In this document: piece by piece, positions 1-7,756 of the stretch
Position numbering within the stretch: the first letter of the stretch is position 1
How the letters are laid out: each line of letters begins with the position of its first letter
Assembly (NCBI GenBank): GCA_017447745.1
Contig: JAFSMW010000057.1
Span: 1-36,041 of the forward strand
Origin: Thermoguttaceae bacterium
Lineage (GTDB): Bacteria; Planctomycetota; Planctomycetia; Pirellulales; Thermoguttaceae
Direction of reading: 5' to 3'
DNA: 36,041 bases
Made by a program: the position numbers and the translations under genes
Notes under the pieces: model-generated
The model's database searches: none
Told to the model about the DNA's origin: nothing
What the model saw: the letters and a program-made list of their open reading frames with translations, nothing else

Positions 1-123
1 ATCAAACAAACCGTCACGTTTATGCTCGAAAATTCCAAACGTAATACACGTGTAAAAGATCCCTTATTATATGACCGACTCAATAAAAGACAACTATCAC
101 AAACAATAATTGCGCCCACTTAA
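1..123 (+). CDS. C-terminal fragment of an unidentified protein
   Basis: An open frame enters from the left edge in frame 1 and closes with TAA at 121-123, giving about 40 residues that end in LSQTIIAPT. The composition is mixed, with charged and hydrophobic residues and no low complexity, as expected for a real protein tail. The start lies outside the window. I recognise no family. A three-palindrome repeat begins 8 bases after the stop, and the next gene (tadA) converges on it from the opposite strand. That this frame is coding is an inference from its openness and its neat end before the repeat. Confidence 0.5.
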   Translation: MKQTVTFMLENSKRNTRVKDPLLYDRLNKRQLSQTIIAPT

Positions 124-130
124 GTTGATA

Positions 131-201
131 CCTATGGGGTTGAAACCCACGGCTACTGATATTGAACCGCTAACGCGGTTCTAGCGGATGCGCTTCGCGC
201 C
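131..201 (-). repeat. Three-palindrome intergenic module, copy R1
   Basis: This is the same ~68-bp module as at 5020-5087 and 16436-16502, in the opposite orientation. Read on the minus strand it has a GCGCGAAGCGC hairpin, a GAACCGC/GCGGTTC hairpin, a short AT-rich linker, and a palindrome of the form CCGTGGGT/ACCCACGG. The last palindrome is imperfect in this copy (TATGGGGT against ACCCACGG). The GCGC end joins a heptamer array directly, exactly as in copy R2. Confidence 0.85.
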
Positions 202-229
202 TATTCCCTACTCCCCACTCCCTACTCCC
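202..229. repeat. Heptamer array (TACTCCC type)
   Basis: Four consecutive 7-bp units, TATTCCC, TACTCCC, CACTCCC and TACTCCC, lie at 202-229. The array overlaps the 3' end of tadA: its TAG stop (222-224, minus strand) is made of heptamer sequence. The style recalls the short tandemly repeated heptamers of cyanobacterial intergenic DNA; that comparison is general knowledge, not homology. Confidence 0.85.
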
Positions 230-755
230 TTTTCTCGTCTCTTCTTTTCTGAAAAAAATCGGTAAGAACTTTCCCGCAGGCGGTGTCGAGAATTCCGGAG
301 ACGACTTCGCAGCGATGGTTGAGTCGGGAATCGTTGAGCAGAGTGAAAAGCGATTTTACCGCGCCGGCTTTGGGGTCGTCGGCGCCGTAGACGACCAACG
401 GGATTCGGGCTTGAAGAATCGCCCCAGCGCACATGCAGCACGGTTCGAGAGTAACGTAAAGAGCGCAGTCTGAAAGATTCCACGTCCCGAGTTTTTCGCA
501 AGCGCTTTCGATTGCCAAAATTTCGGCGTGAGCTGTTGGACGCTGAAGCCCCTGACGACGGTTTCTTTCCGCAGCGATCAGTTCTCCGTTTCGAACGATA
601 ACGGCGCCGACAGGAACTTCGCCCTCTTCCGCCGCTTGTTTGGCTTGTTCCAAAGCGACTGCCATCCAGTTTTGATAGTCCATAATATCCAGACAGGAAA
701 CGGAGAAGATTTCTCTGCGGGCTTTTTCGACAGGCGACAGTTTACGTCTGGACAT
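222..755 (-). CDS. tadA: tRNA-specific adenosine deaminase TadA
   Basis: TadA converts adenosine to inosine at the wobble position (34) of tRNA-Arg(ACG) and works in the cytoplasm as a zinc-dependent dimer. The protein shows the deaminase signatures: the HAE triad (His76, Glu78, with Glu as proton shuttle) and PCCMC with Cys106 and Cys109 as zinc ligands. The core before them reads GEVPVGAVIV, typical of bacterial TadA. At 177 residues it is slightly longer than usual because of a basic 24-residue N-terminal extension. The family domain begins at the internal Met25 (MDYQNWM), which could be the true start at 683; neither site has a strong Shine-Dalgarno. It lies 15 bp downstream of the 74-residue gene, probably in one operon with the kinase and permease. 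The last residues (KRE-stop) run into a heptamer array. Confidence 0.95.
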   Translation of the reverse strand: MSRRKLSPVEKARREIFSVSCLDIMDYQNWMAVALEQAKQAAEEGEVPVGAVIVRNGELIAAERNRRQGLQRPTAHAEILAIESACEKLGTWNLSDCALYVTLEPCCMCAGAILQARIPLVVYGADDPKAGAVKSLFTLLNDSRLNHRCEVVSGILDTACGKVLTDFFQKRRDEKRE

Positions 756-770
756 GGAATCAAATTGCTG

Positions 771-995
771 TTACCTGGACTGAGAAGAATTGAGTTCGTC
801 GCTGCTTGGACCCATTTTGTACAAAAGCTCTTTTGCGTCTTCAATCGCCTGCTGACGCACCTGTTTGTCGGACAGGTCAGCAATGATTCTAAAATCCTCT
901 TGACGCTGAGTGGGAGAAAGGTTTTGACTGAGATTGACATCTGGACGATCAAACTCTTGAGCGGCTTTATCAACGGCGTCTTTCCACGAATCCAT
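771..995 (-). CDS. Small hypothetical protein, 74 residues
   Basis: I do not recognise this protein. It is short, hydrophilic and probably helical, rich in Asp, Glu, Gln and Ser, with no membrane segment, cysteine pair or signal peptide. It is supported as a gene by a clear AAGGAGA Shine-Dalgarno at the right spacing before the ATG at 995 and by its position between the kinase gene (45 bp upstream) and tadA (15 bp downstream) on the same strand. A role linked to either neighbour would be speculation. Confidence 0.7.
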   Translation of the reverse strand: MDSWKDAVDKAAQEFDRPDVNLSQNLSPTQRQEDFRIIADLSDKQVRQQAIEDAKELLYKMGPSSDELNSSQSR

Positions 996-1039
996 GAGTT
1001 GTCTCCTTGAAAAAAATTCTTACAGCAAGGGAATGAGGG

Positions 1040-2173
1040 TTAATTATCGTTGTTCATTTCCGTCAGGTCTTCCATCAGAACGCGCAAGTCGTTGGAATAT
1101 TCGCTGGCGAGGTTCATCAAAACCAGCTGACGCAGAATGGCGGCGGCGCCGTTGGCGTCTGACGTAACAGCTTCGTCTGCAGACTGAAAACGATCCGCGG
1201 GGTTGGGCGCGACCAGCTTTTTACAAAATTCGACCAGAACGGAATTGTAACACAGCGGCGCGCCGAGAATCTGTTCTATATGATAGCATATAGATCGTTT
1301 TTCCTGCAAATGCGTGCATTGTCTGGAAAAGAGCGATTTTCCGGTGATCAGTTCCAGAAAAACGTATCCCAAAGAGGCGATGTCGCTTAAAACTGTTGGT
1401 TCATCGTTATCCAACACCTCCGGCGGGGCGTAAGCCGGCGTACAGGAACGACGACTGGGCAGATCGTCCAGCAAATAGGACGACCCCAAGTCGATGATCT
1501 TGGCGGAACCGGTGCGTTTGATCATGATGTTGGACGGCTTGACGTCTGAATGAACAATTTTTTCCCGATGAAGCGCGCCCAGTCCTTTAAGACATTCAAT
1601 AATAATTGTAACAGCCGCGCCTGTTTGGAAGCGTAAATTATTGGCGCCGGAATCCAAAACAACGTTGGTAATCGATTCAAACCGGCTGGCGGAACAATGC
1701 TCTTTAAGCCACGTCAGCGTTTTGGGATGAATAATCGTGGAAAGGTCGTTGCCGTCAACAAACTCCATTTCCATGATTCGGATTTGCTGATGTTGCGACC
1801 AGTTATTGACGTTAATCAGATTGTTATGCTGAACAAGAGCGACTCGCGATGAAACTGCCGCCATAAGGTTCATGGCGTTGAGGTACTCTTTTTCCGTATT
1901 GTATCGAATCGGGGAAAAGATTTTTAACGCGACTGGCAATATAAAATTGTCTGTTCCAACGCGCTGAGAACGATAGACGACGCCCTGACCGCCTGCGCCA
2001 AGTTTCTTTCCAAAATGAAGAGTATCGCAGGATTCCAAAAACTCCTGGTTGAGAATATTGTCGTAGGCGTCGCACAGCAAGTCTATCTCTTTGCTGTCGG
2101 TCGACAGATTTAAGAAATCCGTCGGCGGCTGATTGTCAGCATGATATATTTGAGTAGCGTTGGGATCAGTCAT
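1040..2173 (-). CDS. Hanks-type serine/threonine protein kinase
   Basis: This is a cytoplasmic protein kinase of 377 residues. Visible motifs are the glycine loop GAGGQG (59-64), the ATP-binding Lys84 in VALKIF, the catalytic loop HSDVKPSN (208-215, Asp210 as base), a metal-binding DLG (228-230) in place of the commoner DFG, APPE (249-252) in the activation segment, and Asp264 of the DxxSLG helix. All catalytic residues are present, so it should be active. No membrane helix or PASTA/WD40 sensor follows the kinase domain, unlike many planctomycete kinases. The gene starts 11 bp after the ABC-2 permease stop, so the two are probably co-transcribed. Substrates are unknown; link to the permease is inferred from position only. 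Confidence 0.92.
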   Translation of the reverse strand: MTDPNATQIYHADNQPPTDFLNLSTDSKEIDLLCDAYDNILNQEFLESCDTLHFGKKLGAGGQGVVYRSQRVGTDNFILPVALKIFSPIRYNTEKEYLNAMNLMAAVSSRVALVQHNNLINVNNWSQHQQIRIMEMEFVDGNDLSTIIHPKTLTWLKEHCSASRFESITNVVLDSGANNLRFQTGAAVTIIIECLKGLGALHREKIVHSDVKPSNIMIKRTGSAKIIDLGSSYLLDDLPSRRSCTPAYAPPEVLDNDEPTVLSDIASLGYVFLELITGKSLFSRQCTHLQEKRSICYHIEQILGAPLCYNSVLVEFCKKLVAPNPADRFQSADEAVTSDANGAAAILRQLVLMNLASEYSNDLRVLMEDLTEMNNDN

Positions 2174-2184
2174 AATACGTGCGC

Positions 2185-3849
2185 CTAATCTGCTTTACTG
2201 GAAACAATATCGAATTCGTAAATGGCGGGGACGAGCATGGCGGCAACGGCAAAACCGTATGCTACGCAGACGACGAAAAACACGCCCAAAGTGTAATTCA
2301 TCAGCAGCGCAACCAGAGCGTAAAACGTCGCACAGGGGCATCCAAAAGACGCCAAAGCGATTGCCGACGATGGGTTGCGAATCCCCAACGCTGCGTACAG
2401 CCCTGCTCCGCCGCCGATAATCAAAGCTAAAAAGGGTTGAAATTGCGCCTGAAACGAGCCGCTGAACGTGAGCATCATTCTCAAACAGACGGCTACGCCG
2501 ACGAACAGGAAAAAGACAACGCCCAGACTGATGCCGATGGACTGCCGGCTGTTGGCGTAAATCATGCCGCAGTGAAGCCCCAGCGTTGCGCTGAAAAATG
2601 CGAGTATTAAATATCCGATTGCCAAATAACAGGCGTATTCTAACGGAAGCTCTTTGCAATACCAAACCAGACTGATCAAAAGTGGCGGCATCAAAACCAT
2701 TTCTTTGGAGTTCCAGAACGCGCCCAACAGTTTGCCCCAGACAAATTCTGACGGCTGAAGGTCGCTGGAAAGCAGCAAGTCCAAGGCTTTTCCGTCACGT
2801 TCCGTTGAAATGGCGGTTACGCTTTGAGCGTTAATCAAAACCAGACTCAGCAACGCCAGCGGAGCGATATAGAAAAAGCAGTCGGACGCCGTTTGACTTT
2901 GTCCCAAAACCGCGTACAGACACAGCCCCGCCATGACAAGGTATCCAAGCCGATACAGGAACAGTCGTTTTCCGTAGGCGGCGGTTCGAACCTCTCGCCA
3001 TAGAATCGGGTTGTCCCAAACCGGGCGAGAAATCAGGTTTTCCGCATGAATATTAACCGGATTTTCCGCAGTCGATTCGACAACCGGCGCTTTGACAATT
3101 CGCGGCGGGTTCCAGACTCTTACCAGTAAAATTACAGGCATATAAATGATAATCGTCGCCAGGGCGCAGAACAGATAATAGCTCGTTTGCGCCTGCGTTT
3201 GAATCGGTTCCGCCGCAGCCAAAACTGCGGAATATGGGCTGACATAGCTGGCAGGGACAGGCGTCCAATACGGCGCCGTTTCCCCGACAATTAGCCATGC
3301 TGTAAGAGTTAAAAGAGTCAAACTGATCGTTAAAAAGGTTTTCTCGCAGCGAAACGCGATTGCAGACCCGATTGCGCCGCTGAGAAGCGACGACGCCAAC
3401 GTTACCCCAAAAACTCGCAAAACCTGATGAGCGTCGACCCCGCCAAAAACGGTGCAGGACATCAAAATCGGCAGCGTTGCAAACGGCAAAATAAACGCAT
3501 GCAGCAGAGACGACGTCAATTTTCCAACCGTCAATTCGTAAGAACTGAGATTGGTCAGCAACAGCAGATCAAGCGTTTTGCGATCTTTCTCCTGAGAAAC
3601 GGACGACGCGCTCAACAACGCCGACTGGAACATCGAAAGCGTCAGCGACAGCGGCGCGAGGATCGAAAAAAGCCGAATTCCAAATCGCGCGAAGTCCCCG
3701 ACGTCCCGGATTTGCTGAGAGCCGGTTATCAACAGCCAGGCGGTTGCCGAGATTGCAAGAAACAGAGCCGCGTATATCGACCGGGCAACGTAGATTTTTG
3801 TCCGTTCGGGAGATACGACCAATTCGCGAGTAAATATCGGACCAAACAT
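2185..3849 (-). CDS. ABC-2 type transporter permease (GldF-like)
   Basis: This 554-residue inner-membrane protein has two similar halves, each with several hydrophobic segments separated by a charged stretch. Each half carries the signature of ABC-2 permeases that follows the first helix pair: SQEKDRKTLDLLLLT near residue 90 and STERDGKALDLLLSSDL near residue 345. This resembles the GldF-like permeases common in planctomycetes. No ATPase partner is encoded nearby, so it must come from elsewhere if the protein is part of an exporter. I prefer the ATG at 3849 (MFGPIFTREL); an upstream TTG at 3885 coincides with the -35 box of a strong promoter. The substrate is unknown. Confidence 0.85.
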   Translation of the reverse strand: MFGPIFTRELVVSPERTKIYVARSIYAALFLAISATAWLLITGSQQIRDVGDFARFGIRLFSILAPLSLTLSMFQSALLSASSVSQEKDRKTLDLLLLTNLSSYELTVGKLTSSLLHAFILPFATLPILMSCTVFGGVDAHQVLRVFGVTLASSLLSGAIGSAIAFRCEKTFLTISLTLLTLTAWLIVGETAPYWTPVPASYVSPYSAVLAAAEPIQTQAQTSYYLFCALATIIIYMPVILLVRVWNPPRIVKAPVVESTAENPVNIHAENLISRPVWDNPILWREVRTAAYGKRLFLYRLGYLVMAGLCLYAVLGQSQTASDCFFYIAPLALLSLVLINAQSVTAISTERDGKALDLLLSSDLQPSEFVWGKLLGAFWNSKEMVLMPPLLISLVWYCKELPLEYACYLAIGYLILAFFSATLGLHCGMIYANSRQSIGISLGVVFFLFVGVAVCLRMMLTFSGSFQAQFQPFLALIIGGGAGLYAALGIRNPSSAIALASFGCPCATFYALVALLMNYTLGVFFVVCVAYGFAVAAMLVPAIYEFDIVSSKAD

Positions 3850-3856
3850 ATATACT

Positions 3857-3885
3857 ATTATACTCTGAAATTGTTTTTCTTGCAA
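3857..3885 (-). promoter_or_regulatory. Sigma70-type promoter, probably leaderless
   Basis: On the minus strand TTGCAA (3885-3880) is followed by 17 bp and a perfect TATAAT (3862-3857). Only 7 bp separate the -10 box from the ATG at 3849, so the transcript would begin at or next to the start codon. No Shine-Dalgarno could fit. This also argues against translation starting upstream. Confidence 0.7.
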
Positions 3886-3903
3886 TGACGGAAAACGATA
3901 TTT

Positions 3904-4962
3904 TCAGCTTTTGCGTCTGAATGGCGTTTGCAGCGCAGCGACGCAAATTTCCTGTCGGTTGTGCTGCAGCTGACGCGCTTTAATAACGTTGAATCCCCAA
4001 GAACGAATTCGATCTAAATACTGAGGAATGTTCCACGCCAAGTCCCATTCAACCAGTTTGAGCGTCAGAATCAACCCGCGGATGCTGACCTGCTTGTTCA
4101 TGACGATGTCTTCAACGGCGTCGAGCGTATAGTTGGGCGCGACGTTCATGTCGGACGCCAGCCAACGAATTTTACGGAATTCCTTCTTGGGAAGTTCGGT
4201 CGTTCTGCCTCGCAGATGCCGAAAATTGGGGTTCGCCAGGACAATCGGCGCCATTTCCGCCGGATCGACGCCCAACACCTGACAGCCTCGCGACAGCAGC
4301 GCCTGCGTCGCCCCGCCGGGAGACGAACCCAGTTCTGCAACTCTTGCGCCCGGTTCCAAGGGTAGCCCGCTCCAAATCAACGCCTCTTCCATTTTGTACC
4401 ACGCGCGAGAGACGACCTCCGGCGGCATGACGAGATTAATCATTCCTCCTGGATAGCACGTCGCTGTAAACGTCGAGCGATGAAAGCCCGTCATCCAGAC
4501 GTCCGGGTCAACAATTGTGCAGTCCAGAACCCGATCGCCTTTTACGACCGGTTCGTTAATCAGCAATCTGTTTCTGACAGACGCCGGAAGGGCTGAGCGA
4601 ACGAGGTTGGCAACGCGCTCGTCTTCTTCCGTCGGACCGACTTCGTACCCGCTTTTACCGGAGGGCTTTTCGTCGCGCGACCAAACGTGAAACGCCTGAT
4701 AGTCCCCGTCTTCCAGCTCTTTGACGATTTTTGCAACTCTGTCAGCTTCGTCGCCTGTCAGCCGTTCCAGCGACACGCCAGACGCCCGGGCGAATATGCT
4801 CTTCGGAACTCCTTCCTCTGGCGCAGGGCGTTCTTCCGGAAATTTGAATGTTACAAATCCCGGTCGGGAAAAGGCGAAATGCGCTTGCGGAGCCAATTCT
4901 GAAAGCTCATGCTTGAGGAACTTTTCCGCTCCAATCTGACAGCAGGTAAAAAGGTAGGACAT
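3904..4962 (-). CDS. rlmM: RlmM-like SAM-dependent rRNA 2'-O-methyltransferase
   Basis: The protein resembles RlmM, which 2'-O-methylates a cytidine of 23S rRNA (C2498 in E. coli). The N-terminal part (about 1-165) matches a THUMP-like RNA-binding region. The C-terminal half is an FtsJ/RrmJ-type Rossmann domain with the SAM loop ELGSSPGGATQ, an acidic strand end GVDPAEM, a catalytic-type Asp in ASDMN and Lys in LTLKLVEWD. At 352 residues it is close to the E. coli enzyme (366). There is no Shine-Dalgarno before the ATG; a heptamer array begins 8 bp upstream. The exact rRNA target is inferred from family only. Confidence 0.82.
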   Translation of the reverse strand: MSYLFTCCQIGAEKFLKHELSELAPQAHFAFSRPGFVTFKFPEERPAPEEGVPKSIFARASGVSLERLTGDEADRVAKIVKELEDGDYQAFHVWSRDEKPSGKSGYEVGPTEEDERVANLVRSALPASVRNRLLINEPVVKGDRVLDCTIVDPDVWMTGFHRSTFTATCYPGGMINLVMPPEVVSRAWYKMEEALIWSGLPLEPGARVAELGSSPGGATQALLSRGCQVLGVDPAEMAPIVLANPNFRHLRGRTTELPKKEFRKIRWLASDMNVAPNYTLDAVEDIVMNKQVSIRGLILTLKLVEWDLAWNIPQYLDRIRSWGFNVIKARQLQHNRQEICVAALQTPFRRKS

Positions 4963-4970
4963 AAATTACA

Positions 4971-5019
4971 GGGAGTAGGGAATAGGGAGTAGGGAGTGGG
5001 AAGTAGGGTGTAGAGAATA
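4971..5019. repeat. Heptamer array (GGGAGTA type)
   Basis: Imperfect tandem 7-bp units (GGGAGTA, GGGAATA, GGGAGTA, GGGAGTG and variants) fill the space immediately upstream of the rlmM-like start codon. They lead straight into the GCGC end of module R2. With the opposite array at 5124-5160 they form an inverted pair around R2. Confidence 0.85.
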
Positions 5020-5087
5020 GGCGCGAAGCGCATCCGCTAGAACCGCATAGCGGTTCAATATCAGTAGCCGTGGGTTTTAACCCACGG
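5020..5087 (+). repeat. Three-palindrome intergenic module, copy R2
   Basis: The order is GCGCGAAGCGC, then GAACCGC-ATA-GCGGTTC with a preceding CGCTA, then CAATATCAGTAG, then a near-perfect palindrome CCGTGGGTT/AACCCACGG. Copy R1 is the reverse complement with few changes, and R3 is in the same orientation. Transcribed in either direction it would fold into two or three consecutive hairpins. Confidence 0.85.
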
Positions 5088-5103
5088 AGGGAGTGGTTTT
5101 TAA

Positions 5104-5160
5104 ATTCGCCGAAGGCGAATAACTATTCCCTATTCCCTATTTCCTCCTACTCCCCATTCT
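5104..5160. repeat. Small palindrome and reverse heptamer array
   Basis: ATTCGCC-GAA-GGCGAAT (5104-5120) is a 7-bp inverted repeat. It is followed by TATTCCC, TATTCCC, TATTTCC and TACTCCC-like heptamers (5124-5160). The TAG stop of the FliJ-like gene (5147-5149, minus strand) is inside the array, and its last residues NGE are encoded by heptamer-like sequence. Confidence 0.8.
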
Positions 5161-5524
5161 CAAGTTCTTTCTCTTTTAGTTTTTCCAGCTTTTTAACTTC
5201 TTTATAGGCTTCAGTAACGACGTCTTGCTGGGCGGCGACGTCGTTTGACAATTGGACAATGGTTTCTTTTAGCGATGCAATCGTTCGAAGAATCTGGTCG
5301 CAAAAACGCTGCTGATTTATCAGCTCGTCTGGAGAAAACGATCCGCCAGAGTACAGGTCAGACAAAACCCTGTTTTGTTCATCCAGTTCAGATTCTTTGT
5401 CGTTAAGCTGAGCTTGAACTTCATCTAATCGCCGCTGTCGATTTGCCAATTCCAATCGACAGTTGTCCAACTCCATCTGACGCAATTTCAGAACGGATTC
5501 TAGACGAAACGGCTTTTTCGACAT
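5147..5524 (-). CDS. FliJ-like coiled-coil protein
   Basis: This 125-residue protein is almost entirely predicted coiled coil: heptad-like Leu/Gln/Glu runs cover about residues 8-55 and 70-120, with a short break at GGSFSPDEL near residue 62. The beginning (FRLESVLKLRQMELDNCRLE) resembles FliJ, the cytoplasmic chaperone-escort of the flagellar export ATPase. FliJ proteins have a similar length (about 140-150). No other flagellar gene is in the window. It lies 7 bp downstream of the pseudopilin gene, so it may instead be a pilus or type II secretion accessory. Its stop codon lies in a heptamer array. Confidence 0.6.
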   Translation of the reverse strand: MSKKPFRLESVLKLRQMELDNCRLELANRQRRLDEVQAQLNDKESELDEQNRVLSDLYSGGSFSPDELINQQRFCDQILRTIASLKETIVQLSNDVAAQQDVVTEAYKEVKKLEKLKEKELENGE

Positions 5525-5531
5525 CGTTATT

Positions 5532-6554
5532 TTAGTGCGTTACGAACTCCTGTTCGACGGTAAAGTCTCGGATGATTCCGGAAGTCGGGTCGAACGTTCG
5601 GACGTGAATCTGAATTCCCTGAAGACTGATTCCCGCCATTTTAACGTTGGGAAGACTGAAATTGGAAGGGTTGGGAGCGTTTACAACAGCGCTTGTTCCG
5701 TTTCCGGTTGTAGAGGGATTGGCGGCAGCTGTAGTAACCTTGAATCGACTGCCCGTGTCGAATACATTTCCACGCGCGGCGCTAAAAGTTGTTCCCTTTC
5801 CCAAATCGACATAACCTTGCGTTTCCGGATCCCAAACTTTAACGTCGAAAACAATAATGTTATCCAGAATAAGATCAGCGTTGCTTACAGCCGCGCTGTC
5901 AGTGTCGCGATAATTGGTTTCGTTGGCTGCGCCTCCTCGACCTCGACCGCTCCCGCCTGCGCCTGGGGTAAACGTCAAATCAGACAACGAAGCGTGTTTG
6001 ATGTTGCCAGTTCTGGTAGCAGCGGGAATTCCCGTTGGATCGAGAACGCTAATGCGTCGGTACAGCGAAAAGACATTGTTGGAGTTTTTCAAAATAAACC
6101 ATTTAACTTCCGCATCGGGCGAATGAACTGTAGTGGTTCCATTACGACCAATAAACGGCGAGTCCAGGTCGTGAATAGTAAACGTTAAAACGTCGTCATT
6201 GTCGCCCAGAATTCCTGTAAGGTTGCTATAAAAATCTGCCAAACGGGTATCCGGACTTGTAGTAGCTACAGTCGAACTGTTTTCTTCAATTCTGAAATAT
6301 CCATAGCCAGAATCAGGATCTGCAGGAACCGTCATTTTGGCGGTGTACCTTGCCAAGTCGTTTTGAAGCATGATCTGCGCAGAACGAACTTTCTGATCCA
6401 ACTCCATCAGTCCTTGAGAATTCGTTACAAAGTTGCTAACCATGGCAAACATCTGTACGACGCCCAACATCAAAATCAGACCAAGCGTAACTGCCAACAG
6501 AATTTCGATAAGCGTATACCCGCTGCGGATTTCAAGTCGTTTGTTTGACATCAT
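5532..6554 (-). CDS. Type II pseudopilin-like protein (PulJ/PilW class)
   Basis: The N-terminus has a short basic leader, the prepilin peptidase site G-YTLIE (cleavage after Gly12, Glu at +5 of the mature protein) and a hydrophobic helix ILLAVTLGLILMLGVVQMF. The rest is a 300-residue soluble domain, longer than the major pseudopilin GspG and closer to the minor pseudopilins PulJ/PilW. It would be processed by a GspO/PilD peptidase and built into a type II secretion pseudopilus or type IV pilus. The Gly-rich stretch GAGGSGRGRGGAAN sits near residue 200. No Shine-Dalgarno is seen. It is the first gene of a two-gene unit with the FliJ-like protein. Confidence 0.82.
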   Translation of the reverse strand: MMSNKRLEIRSGYTLIEILLAVTLGLILMLGVVQMFAMVSNFVTNSQGLMELDQKVRSAQIMLQNDLARYTAKMTVPADPDSGYGYFRIEENSSTVATTSPDTRLADFYSNLTGILGDNDDVLTFTIHDLDSPFIGRNGTTTVHSPDAEVKWFILKNSNNVFSLYRRISVLDPTGIPAATRTGNIKHASLSDLTFTPGAGGSGRGRGGAANETNYRDTDSAAVSNADLILDNIIVFDVKVWDPETQGYVDLGKGTTFSAARGNVFDTGSRFKVTTAAANPSTTGNGTSAVVNAPNPSNFSLPNVKMAGISLQGIQIHVRTFDPTSGIIRDFTVEQEFVTH

Positions 6555-6605
6555 CGTAACAGTCCGAATAATAAATTTAATTCATGAATGATTGGAAAAT
6601 ATTTC

Positions 6606-6635
6606 AATATAATCTGATTATAATGAAATTGACAA
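6606..6635 (-). promoter_or_regulatory. Candidate promoter for the pseudopilin operon
   Basis: On the minus strand TTGTCA (6635-6630) and TATATT (6611-6606) are separated by 18 bp, about 50 bp upstream of the pseudopilin ATG. The surrounding 6555-6822 space is AT-rich and divergent, with no gene visible in it. Confidence 0.45.
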
Positions 6636-6744
6636 GGCTTTCACAAACACTCTTTGCCCTTTATTTATTATACACAATCGTTAACATTTGGACAGGGCAG
6701 GAGCCGTTTTTTTTCCGAAATTTTAAAAATTTTTTAAAAAATCC

Positions 6745-6773
6745 TTGATTTTCATTGTCCAATAGGGTATATT
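6745..6773 (+). promoter_or_regulatory. Promoter of the nucleoside hydrolase homologue
   Basis: TTGATT (6745-6750), a 17-bp spacer and TATATT (6768-6773) lie 49 bp upstream of the ATG at 6823. A homopolymer-rich T/A stretch immediately upstream (6705-6742) could act as an UP-like element. Confidence 0.6.
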
Positions 6774-6822
6774 GTAGAGGCGTGAGGCGAATTGTCGCTA
6801 TTCATTTTAAAATAGATAAGAT

Positions 6823-7746
6823 ATGAAACGTAAACTTATTATTGATTTGTCGCCGGGAATAGAAGAGTCGCTGGCTCTATGGCTGGCTCTGCGAAATCCC
6901 AATCTGGACGTTTTGGCAGTAACGTCTTCAGCCGGAAAAGTGAATGCAACGCGCGCCGGACAGAATCTGCATACCATTCTGGATTTAATTGATCCAAGTC
7001 CTCGTCCCCGGTTTGGCGTTGGAGAAGAGCCGCTGGGCGGGTTGTCTGTAGACGGTTCCATGTTAAACGGTCAAGACGGATTGGGCGACGTCGGCGTTCC
7101 TGTTGTAGATCTGCTTCAGCGTCCTAGCGCCGCCAAGGTCATTCATGACATAATCAAATCCAATCCCAACGAGGTAACGATTCTCGCGTTGGGTCCGTTA
7201 ACAAACATTTCTCGCGTAATAACTCACGATCCGACTATTGCTTCTTTGATCGGGCATCTGGTTATTTCCGGCGGCTCTCTGTCAGCCCAAGGCAATATCA
7301 CGCCCTGCTCTGAGTTTAACATGTACTGCGACCCGCAATCGGCGCATGAAGTCTTTCAGTGCAAAATGACTAAAACGATTATTCCGATTGATGTCGCTTC
7401 GCGGTTTTCAGTCGGATTGGACGTTGTCAATCAAATGGCTTCTACAGAATCCGGTTCGAGACTTAAGCGGATTTTATCAGCTCTATTCTTTAATTATCGC
7501 CAGTGGCTGGGTCGAGAGAAGATTTTTGTCAATAGTTCTGTTGCTCTTTTGTCAATATTGCATCCGGATTTGTTCAGCAGACAAAAACTCCACGTCGGCA
7601 TTGAAATTTCTGGCGAACTGACAACCGGCATGACGGTTTTTGATCAAAGAATCAAGTCCCCGTCCAGACCCAATATAGAAGTCATTACAGACTTTGACAA
7701 ACACGTCCTCAATATGTTTTTCGCCGAAGCAATAAAAATGGATTAA
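6823..7746 (+). CDS. Nucleoside hydrolase-family protein, degenerate metal site
   Basis: The fold signature of inosine-uridine nucleoside hydrolases is clear: LIIDLSPGIEESLAL at residues 5-19, ILALGPLTNISRVI near residue 125, EFNMYCDPQSAHEVF near residue 165, and a 307-residue length typical of the family. Family members hydrolyse the N-glycosidic bond of ribonucleosides with a Ca2+ held by DTDPGIDD and a C-terminal Asp. Here only Asp8 of the DxD..DD set is kept: the others read Ser10, Glu14 and Glu15, and the usual HDxLA near residue 240 reads NSSVALL. Activity may be altered or lost. It has its own promoter and no operon partner; the downstream alcohol dehydrogenase has a separate strong ribosome site. 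Confidence 0.82.
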   Translation: MKRKLIIDLSPGIEESLALWLALRNPNLDVLAVTSSAGKVNATRAGQNLHTILDLIDPSPRPRFGVGEEPLGGLSVDGSMLNGQDGLGDVGVPVVDLLQRPSAAKVIHDIIKSNPNEVTILALGPLTNISRVITHDPTIASLIGHLVISGGSLSAQGNITPCSEFNMYCDPQSAHEVFQCKMTKTIIPIDVASRFSVGLDVVNQMASTESGSRLKRILSALFFNYRQWLGREKIFVNSSVALLSILHPDLFSRQKLHVGIEISGELTTGMTVFDQRIKSPSRPNIEVITDFDKHVLNMFFAEAIKMD

Positions 7747-7756
7747 TTGTAAAAGA

